Below are positions 58,468-64,000 of a stretch of 64,000 nucleotides of DNA, piece by piece. The notes beneath the pieces are model-generated. The model was not told the DNA's origin and made no database searches. It worked only from the letters and a program-made list of their open reading frames with translations. How positions within the stretch are numbered: position 1 is the stretch's first letter; the number at the start of each line of letters is the position of its first letter. The translations under genes and the position numbers were made by a program. Origin of the DNA: Polynucleobacter sp. 15G-AUS-farblos (GTDB taxonomy: Bacteria > Pseudomonadota > Gammaproteobacteria > Burkholderiales > Burkholderiaceae); NCBI RefSeq assembly GCF_018882445.1, contig NZ_JACVOM010000003.1, positions 186,001-250,000 of the forward strand, in the 5' to 3' direction.

Positions 58468-58496
58468 ATTATAGGGTTAATTGGGCTCAAGAACAA
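58468..58496 (-). promoter_or_regulatory. promoter of the cytochrome oxidase operon
   Basis: On the minus strand TATAAT (58468-58473) is preceded at 17 bp by TTGTTC (58491-58496). It lies 91 bases before the coxB start. The -10 is perfect, the -35 weak, which may suggest activator dependence. Just upstream is a CCGGG/CCCGG hairpin (58498-58511) after the BioC-like gene. Confidence 0.6.
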
Positions 58497-58558
58497 ACCG
58501 GGCTAACCCGGCCTCATCCAATCTTGACAATGCTTAAAATGATAGTAAGCACTTACAC

Positions 58559-59440
58559 TTAAGCAGAATCTGACCTAGTCTTGCGCCCAATTTGATTTAT
58601 ATCAACATAGGCAACGTTATCCTGGGCCTTGGCTAGGTGTTTTCCGATTGCCCATGCATGCCCGTAAACCACTTCGAGAGTCAATTTTTGAGGCAAATAG
58701 CCCTTTTCTAATGCTTGGGATGGCTTCGCCTGGATTAATTTCAAGGCATGCGCATCAGCAAGCAATAGATCATCGGATTCGTAATCGAGATGGAGGTATT
58801 CCATATCCATTACGGGATCAGAAAAACGCTCGCCCAATAATGCATCCCCCATATCGTGCATATCCCATGGACTAACTAGATTCTTTAGTTTCAAAGGCCC
58901 CACCTCTAGAGCGCGCAATTCCTTCCCGGTATCAGGGCCAAGATAACTAAAAGTCAGCAAACCGCCTTCTTTTAAAACACGCCAACATTCTTGTAAAAAA
59001 TGAGGGGGATCAGTCAAATCCTGCAGTAACAAATCACAAAAAATTAAATCCACCGAGTTATCGGGAATGGCCAACTTTCCAGTTTGAAGATAGTCTTTGA
59101 AGGGGCTTCTATGCGCGCCCTTGAATAGGTGCTGCCAAAGTTGAAACAGTTTTACGCGCATTGAACTAATGCCAGAGATGTCTTCTCCATAAAGACCATC
59201 CACTCGAGCACCTGGAAAGCGTTTTTTTAAGAGTGAAAAATACTTTCCGGGAAATTCAGGAATGAGTAGTACAGCCTTTACATCCAACTTCACAATGTCT
59301 AATTTTTGCAGCATACGATCTGCAATTTCATCCTGTAGCCATGTGATTGATTGGGTCATTCGCTCAGTATACTCAGCGCCCCATGCAATTTCTACAAAAT
59401 CTCTTTCACTCTTTTTGCTCGAATGCGTTACCGACTTCAT
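58559..59440 (-). CDS. SAM methyltransferase, BioC-like
   Basis: A 293-residue class I methyltransferase. It matches the BioC (malonyl-ACP O-methyltransferase) group in IADRMLQKLDIVKLD near residue 40, LIFCDLLLQDLTDPPHFLQECWRVLKEGGLLTFSYLGPDT near 130-165 and MHDMGDALL near 190. The first SAM loop is degenerate: VLLIPEFPGKY replaces the usual GxGxG. Biotin synthesis genes are not nearby, so the enzymatic role is open. Its first 58 bases overlap the 5' part of comF on the other strand, so both starts are uncertain. Confidence 0.72.
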   Translation of the reverse strand: MKSVTHSSKKSERDFVEIAWGAEYTERMTQSITWLQDEIADRMLQKLDIVKLDVKAVLLIPEFPGKYFSLLKKRFPGARVDGLYGEDISGISSMRVKLFQLWQHLFKGAHRSPFKDYLQTGKLAIPDNSVDLIFCDLLLQDLTDPPHFLQECWRVLKEGGLLTFSYLGPDTGKELRALEVGPLKLKNLVSPWDMHDMGDALLGERFSDPVMDMEYLHLDYESDDLLLADAHALKLIQAKPSQALEKGYLPQKLTLEVVYGHAWAIGKHLAKAQDNVAYVDINQIGRKTRSDSA

Positions 59441-60126
59441 GCATTGTGTGTGAGCATTTTCAGCGCTCTACGGTTTGCGAAAGTTGCAAACAAGCCTTAA
59501 TGAACAACGCTTTATGTCATTACGAATGTTGCTATCAGTGCGGCATTCCCTTAACTGCCTCTGAGCTTATAAATCAGCGCTGCAATACCTGCACATTCAG
59601 AGCGCCTCATTTTGATCAAACCACTTGCCTAGATCGTTATGAGGGTGGTTTGCAAAATGCCTTGCATCAACTCAAATATCAAAAACGGATTGCCTATGCC
59701 CAAGGACTAGCCGACATCTGGAACACAGTGATGTCAGATCAACTCCATGAAATAAATGCAGATTATTTATTGCCCGTTCCACTCAGTATGGAAAAGTTAA
59801 GCGCACGCGGATTTAATCAAAGCTGGGAAGTAGCTAAGCGCATTCGGTGCATAGCTACTATTCAAAAATTACCGCATATCTTAAGACGTCAACACCAAAG
59901 TGCGCAACAAGCCGGAAGTTCTTTTCAATCAAGGCACTCGATGATTCAGGAGGCTTTTTACATAGAAAAAAGCGCACTGCCTTTCTTGCACAATAAATCC
60001 GTCATCATTTTTGATGATGTCATGACCACCGGAGCTACCTTAGATGAAATTGCACGCGTTCTGAAGGACAATGGAGTTTTAAAAGTAACAAATTGGGTAC
60101 TGCTTAGAACAAGCAAATCATCCTAA
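59383..60126 (+). CDS. comF: ComF-family phosphoribosyltransferase-like protein
   Basis: A 247-residue ComF protein, needed for natural transformation in some species, thought to be a cytoplasmic factor linking DNA uptake to recombination. The N-terminal zinc finger uses cysteines in CIVCEHFQRSTVCESC and CYQCGIPL...CNTC; the C-terminal phosphoribosyltransferase domain has RGFNQSWEVAK and IIFDDVMTTGATL. Start at ATG 59383 overlaps the divergent methyltransferase gene by 58 bases; an earlier start at 59347 would extend the overlap. Confidence 0.86.
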   Translation: MQFLQNLFHSFCSNALPTSCIVCEHFQRSTVCESCKQALMNNALCHYECCYQCGIPLTASELINQRCNTCTFRAPHFDQTTCLDRYEGGLQNALHQLKYQKRIAYAQGLADIWNTVMSDQLHEINADYLLPVPLSMEKLSARGFNQSWEVAKRIRCIATIQKLPHILRRQHQSAQQAGSSFQSRHSMIQEAFYIEKSALPFLHNKSVIIFDDVMTTGATLDEIARVLKDNGVLKVTNWVLLRTSKSS

Positions 60127-60146
60127 AAATAAGGCAAAAGCACGAG

Positions 60147-60617
60147 ATGTTTAACATCGTTTTATTTGAACCTGAAATACCACCCAACACGGGCAATATC
60201 ATCCGTCTGTGCGCAAATACAGGTGCCAAGTTACATTTGATTGAACCTCTAGGCTTTCCAATGGAGGATGCCAAATTGCGTAGAGCGGGTTTGGATTATC
60301 ACGAGTTCGCTAAAGTAAAAGTGCATTCAAATTGGGTGCAATTTTTAAAAGATGAAAAACCAGATCCACAACATCTATTTGCTTTAACCACCAAAGGGAG
60401 TGCCAAGTTTCATGAAGGCCAATATGAGCCCAATGATTACTTTATTTTTGGCTCGGAAACTAAGGGTATTACCGATGAAGTGAGAAACTCGATCCCGGTA
60501 GTCAATCAAATGCGTCTGGCGATGCAAGATAACAGCCGAAGCTTGAATTTATCGAATACCGTAGCGATTGTGGTTTACGAAGCTTGGCGCCAGAATGGCT
60601 TAGCTGGGGGCCAATAA
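60147..60617 (+). CDS. trmL: tRNA (cytidine/uridine-34-2'-O)-methyltransferase
   Basis: SPOUT-fold enzyme that methylates the wobble base of tRNA-Leu. The 156-residue protein has IVLFEPEIPPNTGNIIRLCANTG at the start, FGSETKGI near residue 110 and the knot motif SLNLSNTVAIVVYEA at the end. It follows comF by 20 bases and converges on gpsA with two bases between the stops. Confidence 0.94.
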   Translation: MFNIVLFEPEIPPNTGNIIRLCANTGAKLHLIEPLGFPMEDAKLRRAGLDYHEFAKVKVHSNWVQFLKDEKPDPQHLFALTTKGSAKFHEGQYEPNDYFIFGSETKGITDEVRNSIPVVNQMRLAMQDNSRSLNLSNTVAIVVYEAWRQNGLAGGQ

Positions 60618-60619
60618 AT

Positions 60620-61642
60620 CTAGACTTCGATTTTTGGATCGCGTCCCATTAATTTTTTCACAGCATCTTGTGCTGCCAACTTTCCAGATAAGACTTGACC
60701 CATCATTTCAGTGATAGGCATTTCAACCTGTAAGCGTTTTGCTAAATCGCCGATAGCAGCTGCACAAAGAACACCTTCCGCTACATGACCTAGGCCATTA
60801 AGGATGTCATTCAAAGGCTTACCTGCGGCAAGCTCAAGACCAACTCTACGGTTACGTGAAAGATCACCTGTTGCAGTCAAGATTAAATCGCCCACTCCAG
60901 TTAAGCCCATGCAGGTTTCTGATCGGCCACCCGCAGCTTTAACTAAACGCATCATCTCTGCAAGCCCACGAGTCAGCACAGCTGCTCTAGCATTCAAACC
61001 TAAATTTAAGCCGTCTCCGATACCAGCCGCAATTGCCAACACATTTTTTACTGCACCACCTAACTCAACACCAATCAAATCATCACTTGAGTAAATGCGC
61101 ATATTGCCATGATGAAAAGCCGCCTGAACTATTGCACAGAGCTCTTTTGAATCGCTCGCTACAGTTAAGGCACATGGCATCCCTGCGGCAACTTCTCGCG
61201 CAAAACTTGGCCCAGATAAGGCGCCGAAAGAATGCTGAAGACCATGACTATGTAACTGGTTCTCTCGCTCGACCACTTGGTGTGGCAATAAAGCCGTTGC
61301 AGGCTCCAAGCCTTTACAAAGCCAAATAATATTTAAAGGATGTTCTGCAATTTTTAATGCATGTGCAATTGTTTCGGAGAGGCCTGACATCGGTGTAGCC
61401 ACTACCAATAAATCACCCGTTCTTAGTCGCTGAATTGCTTTTGAAAAGTCACTCTCTAACTTCAAGCTCTGCGGTAATTGAATACCTGGCAAGTAAGAAC
61501 GGTTCTCTCCGCTCTCTTGCATCTGCTCTAACTGAGATGCACTTCGTGACCATAAGCAGACATCCCCAGCTTGAAGATAGCGGGCTGCTTGAGCAGCCAT
61601 CGCAGTTCCCCAGGCTCCGGCACCGAGCAGCGTCACTTTCAT
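60620..61642 (-). CDS. gpsA: glycerol-3-phosphate dehydrogenase [NAD(P)+]
   Basis: Makes sn-glycerol-3-phosphate from DHAP for phospholipid synthesis. The 340-residue protein begins with the Rossmann loop LLGAGAWGTAMA, and has the family pair LGGAVKNVLAIAAGI near residue 190 (catalytic lysine) and TGVGDLILTATGDLSRNR near residue 250. It lies downstream of secB and grxC, the common order grxC-secB-gpsA. Confidence 0.96.
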   Translation of the reverse strand: MKVTLLGAGAWGTAMAAQAARYLQAGDVCLWSRSASQLEQMQESGENRSYLPGIQLPQSLKLESDFSKAIQRLRTGDLLVVATPMSGLSETIAHALKIAEHPLNIIWLCKGLEPATALLPHQVVERENQLHSHGLQHSFGALSGPSFAREVAAGMPCALTVASDSKELCAIVQAAFHHGNMRIYSSDDLIGVELGGAVKNVLAIAAGIGDGLNLGLNARAAVLTRGLAEMMRLVKAAGGRSETCMGLTGVGDLILTATGDLSRNRRVGLELAAGKPLNDILNGLGHVAEGVLCAAAIGDLAKRLQVEMPITEMMGQVLSGKLAAQDAVKKLMGRDPKIEV

Positions 61643-61664
61643 GATCTGTGGGCCTGTCTTAGCC

Positions 61665-62168
61665 TTAGTTGGAGAGAGTTCCCTTGCTTTCCTCGGCGGC
61701 TGCTTGTTGAGCTTGCATCAAACGATGCTCATACATACCGTGGAAATTAATCTCATTCAAATGGATAGGCTGGAAGCCGGCGCGACTAATTATGTCGGCG
61801 ATATTGGAACGGAGATAAGGGTACAAAATAGTTGGGCAAGCAATACCTAACATCGGATCAATTTGCTCTGCTGGAATGTTACTGAATTCAAAAATACCGG
61901 CCTGCTTCGCTTCTATCAAGAACAAGACCTTGGTATCCACTTTTGCGGTGATCGTAGAGCTAAGTGCAACTTCAAAGATGCCATCTGTTAAAGGCGCAAC
62001 AGCAATATCAACTTCTACCTGTATTTGCGGCTCAGATGCAATCATCAAAATTTGCGGCGCATTAGGCTGCTCCAAGGAAAGATCTTTTAGATAGATCCTC
62101 TGGATTCGAAAGCCCGGCTCATTCGAGTTATCCATTCCCTCTTGAGGTGCAGAAGATTGTTCAGTCAT
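61665..62168 (-). CDS. secB: protein-export chaperone SecB
   Basis: Tetrameric cytoplasmic chaperone that keeps precursors unfolded and passes them to SecA. The 167-residue protein has the family core [19 protein letters not shown] near residue 20, LSSTITAKV and [16 protein letters not shown]; the C-terminal tail is Ala/Glu-rich. It follows grxC by 40 bases and precedes gpsA by 22. Confidence 0.96.
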   Translation of the reverse strand: MTEQSSAPQEGMDNSNEPGFRIQRIYLKDLSLEQPNAPQILMIASEPQIQVEVDIAVAPLTDGIFEVALSSTITAKVDTKVLFLIEAKQAGIFEFSNIPAEQIDPMLGIACPTILYPYLRSNIADIISRAGFQPIHLNEINFHGMYEHRLMQAQQAAAEESKGTLSN

Positions 62169-62208
62169 CGCAAACTTTCTTTTCTTTATGTGTTTATTAA
62201 TTAATGCA

Positions 62209-62463
62209 TTAAACCAATAGAGGATCTAACTTACCAGCACGATCCAATGCGACCAAGTCATCGTATCCACCAACATGGGTCTCACCAATGTAAATTTGTG
62301 GAACAGTACGACGCCCAGTGCGGGTCATCATCGCTTCACGCTGAGCGGGATCGCGATCAATCAAAATCTTTTCTATATTGGCTACGCCTTTTTTGTGTAA
62401 TAGCTTTTCAGCCATCACGCAATATGGACAAACCTGCGTGCTATACATCGTTACCTGAGGCAT
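62209..62463 (-). CDS. grxC: glutaredoxin 3
   Basis: Small thiol-disulfide oxidoreductase reduced by glutathione, 84 residues. The dithiol active site CPYC is at residues 12-15, followed by the GSH-binding [17 protein letters not shown]. It lies eight bases after the rhodanese gene and before secB, which is the conserved order. Confidence 0.96.
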   Translation of the reverse strand: MPQVTMYSTQVCPYCVMAEKLLHKKGVANIEKILIDRDPAQREAMMTRTGRRTVPQIYIGETHVGGYDDLVALDRAGKLDPLLV

Positions 62464-62471
62464 TTCTTCTC

Positions 62472-62888
62472 CTACTTAACCAATGGAAGAGCAGCTGCTT
62501 TCCAGGCCTGTACTCCACCATCAAGAGCAGCAACTTCTGCAAAACCCAGTTTTTTGACTTCAGCTATCACTTTACGGGATTGGGTACCAGTGTCGCAAAC
62601 CAAGATGAGGGGATTGTTTCGATCCAACTTGAGCTTTTCAATGGCTGCAGTAAGCCCAGCAGCATCAATATGTTTTGCACCCGGCAAATGCCCAGACTTA
62701 TAGGCCTCAGCCTCACGAAGATCCAAAACAGCCGCCTTACGTCGATTAATCAAAATCGTGGCCTCCGTAGGCGACAAGCCTTTTCCGCCAATAAGCGTAG
62801 ATAATGTGGGGAGGAAGAGCGCGGTGCCCGAAACGGCTAAAAGGGCAATAAGCGCTAAATTATCAATTTGCGTGAGAAAGTTCATCAC
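62472..62888 (-). CDS. membrane-anchored rhodanese-like protein
   Basis: A 138-residue protein with an N-terminal membrane anchor (about 10-30) and a single rhodanese domain. The active-site loop is CDTGTQSRK, so the catalytic cysteine is retained; SGHLPGAKHIDAA is a further family motif. Sulfur transfer or sulfide handling at the membrane is likely, with no known partner. It is the first gene of the rhodanese-grxC-secB-gpsA run, divergent from gpmA by 19 bases. Confidence 0.88.
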   Translation of the reverse strand: MMNFLTQIDNLALIALLAVSGTALFLPTLSTLIGGKGLSPTEATILINRRKAAVLDLREAEAYKSGHLPGAKHIDAAGLTAAIEKLKLDRNNPLILVCDTGTQSRKVIAEVKKLGFAEVAALDGGVQAWKAAALPLVK

Positions 62889-62907
62889 CGGATTATAGAA
62901 TGGCTCT

Positions 62908-63597
62908 ATGAAACAACTTGTCCTTATTCGTCATGGCGAATCCGCCTGGAACCTTGAAAACCGCTTCACTGGCTGGGCGGATGTTGACTTAACCCCAAAG
63001 GGCACTGAACAGGCTCTTGCTGCGGGAGAAAACCTCCGTAAGGCAGGTTATGAGTTCGACATAGCCTATACCTCTGTTTTAAGGCGGGCTATTCGCACAC
63101 TTTGGCATGTTCAAGACACGATGGATCTCATGTGGATTCCGGTTGTACATAGCTGGAGACTGAATGAGCGCCACTACGGTGCACTCACTGGCCTCAATAA
63201 AGCAGAAACAGCTGCGAAGTATGGTGATGCACAAGTCCATATTTGGCGTCGTTCATATGATGTTCGACCTCCACTGCTAGAGCAGGATGATGAGCGCAAC
63301 CCTCAAAAGGACCCACGCTATTCCAAGCTTACTGCTGGTGATATCCCTCTGGGTGAGTGTCTGCAAGATAACGTGCAGCGCGTTCTGCCACTCTGGAATG
63401 AATCAATCGCGCCCGCCCTGAAAGCAAATAAGCGTGTACTCTTAGTAGCGCACGGTAATAGCATTCGCTCTTTGATTAAGTATTTAGATCAGATGTCTGA
63501 TGAAGCCATCATGGAAGTGAATGTTCCAAACGGTGTACCGCTGGTTTATGAGTTAGATGACAACCTTAAGCCGATTCAACATTTTTATTTGGACTAG
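62908..63597 (+). CDS. gpmA: 2,3-bisphosphoglycerate-dependent phosphoglycerate mutase
   Basis: Interconverts 3- and 2-phosphoglycerate in glycolysis and gluconeogenesis. The 229-residue protein has the phosphohistidine motif [15 protein letters not shown] at residues 6-20, the [16 protein letters not shown] segment near residue 85 and the second catalytic His in [12 protein letters not shown] near residue 182. It precedes a ctpA-type protease gene by 15 bases. Confidence 0.96.
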   Translation: MKQLVLIRHGESAWNLENRFTGWADVDLTPKGTEQALAAGENLRKAGYEFDIAYTSVLRRAIRTLWHVQDTMDLMWIPVVHSWRLNERHYGALTGLNKAETAAKYGDAQVHIWRRSYDVRPPLLEQDDERNPQKDPRYSKLTAGDIPLGECLQDNVQRVLPLWNESIAPALKANKRVLLVAHGNSIRSLIKYLDQMSDEAIMEVNVPNGVPLVYELDDNLKPIQHFYLD

Positions 63598-63612
63598 GGC
63601 AACAAGAATTTA

Positions 63613-64000
63613 TGCGTCAATTTCTAAAAAACTTTGCTCTGATTACAGTCGGCTTAATCGCTGGGGTTGCAGCTACCATTCAATTCTCGGCTAGCGCTCA
63701 ACAAGGCAACACTCTGCCATTGGATGAGCTACGAACCCTCTCAAATGTCTTTGCTCAAATCAAACGTGAGTATGTAGAGCCAATCGAAGATAAACAATTG
63801 CTCACCGATGCTGTTAAGGGAATGGTCAGCAGCCTTGACCCTCATTCCTCTTTCCTGGATAAAAAAGATTTCTCGGAAATGCAAGAGCAAACTGCTGGAA
63901 AATTTGCGGGCCTTGGTATTGAGATTACCTCTGAAGATGGCGTTGTTAAGGTACTCAACCCAATTGAAGATAGTCCTGCTGCACGCGCTGGCTTACAAGC
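63613..64000 (+). CDS. carboxyl-terminal processing protease, N-terminal part
   Basis: The first 129 codons of an S41 (CtpA-type) periplasmic serine protease that runs out of the window. The product starts MRQFLKNFALITVGLIAG, an uncleaved anchor or signal peptide ending near SASA. The N-terminal helical segment reads LSNVFAQIKREYVEPIEDKQ and LDPHSSFLDKKDF, followed by the start of the PDZ domain (KFAGLGIEI, SPAARAGL). The catalytic Ser/Lys are outside the window. Confidence 0.9.

Overview
The window looks like ordinary core chromosome of a free-living betaproteobacterium of the order Burkholderiales, most likely Polynucleobacter or a close relative. The clues are the moderate GC content by eye, tight gene packing, and gene orders typical of that order: rplM-rpsI-argC-erpA, a ubiE/ubiJ/ubiB block, kdsD-kdsC-lptCAB-hpf-ptsN-hprK-rapZ, lolB-ispE-tRNA-Gln-prs-rplY-pth, and a full aa3 cytochrome oxidase cluster. 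The genus is inferred from gene order and protein similarity recalled from memory, not from a database search. I see no prophage, insertion sequence, CRISPR array or foreign island.

Layout. 1-4310: end of anmK, erpA, argC, rpsI-rplM, a candidate small RNA, an OsmC-family gene and RNase P RNA. 4371-11560: pyrC, glycerate 2-kinase, an Atm1-type ABC exporter, nudB, aspS and a DUF502 protein. 11613-19827: quinone biosynthesis (ubiB, ubiJ-like, ubiE) with a Tim44-like protein, a DUF971 protein and a very large FAD/Fe-S oxidoreductase. 19962-29970: ilvA, a 5'-nucleotidase, queF, ssb, an MFS transporter, uvrA and a KefB-type antiporter. 29982-36423: Kdo synthesis and LPS export (kdsD, kdsC, lptC, lptA, lptB), then hpf, ptsN, hprK and rapZ. 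36356-43285: mutY-mutM, a TPR-LolB fusion, ispE, tRNA-Gln, prs, rplY and pth. 43282-49411: ferredoxin, coaD, rsmD, two M16 peptidase-like genes, ftsY and rpoH. 49425-58377: the cytochrome c oxidase structural and assembly genes. 58559-64000: a BioC-like methyltransferase, comF, trmL, gpsA, secB, grxC, a rhodanese, gpmA and the start of a ctpA-type protease.

Points that stand out: (1) a perfect CIRCE operator (TTAGCACTC-N9-GAGTGCTAA) upstream of rpoH with a TTGACA -35 box inside its spacer, implying HrcA control of the heat-shock sigma factor; (2) a compact unannotated RNA gene of about 100 nt between rplM and the OsmC gene, with a near-consensus promoter, a strong terminator and CCUCC motifs; (3) LolB fused to an N-terminal TPR region, with no cysteine anywhere and so no lipid anchor; (4) rpoN missing from its usual place between lptB and hpf although ptsN, hprK and rapZ remain; (5) a MutY iron-sulfur motif with an unusual C-x6-C-x6-C-x5-C spacing; and (6) a 43-codon oxidase assembly gene overlapping the end of coxA.

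The genes serve housekeeping roles: aerobic respiration (oxidase, heme A, quinone), outer-membrane biogenesis (Kdo, Lpt, LolB), translation, oxidative DNA damage repair (MutM/MutY, UvrA), protein targeting (FtsY, SecB) and the heat-shock response.
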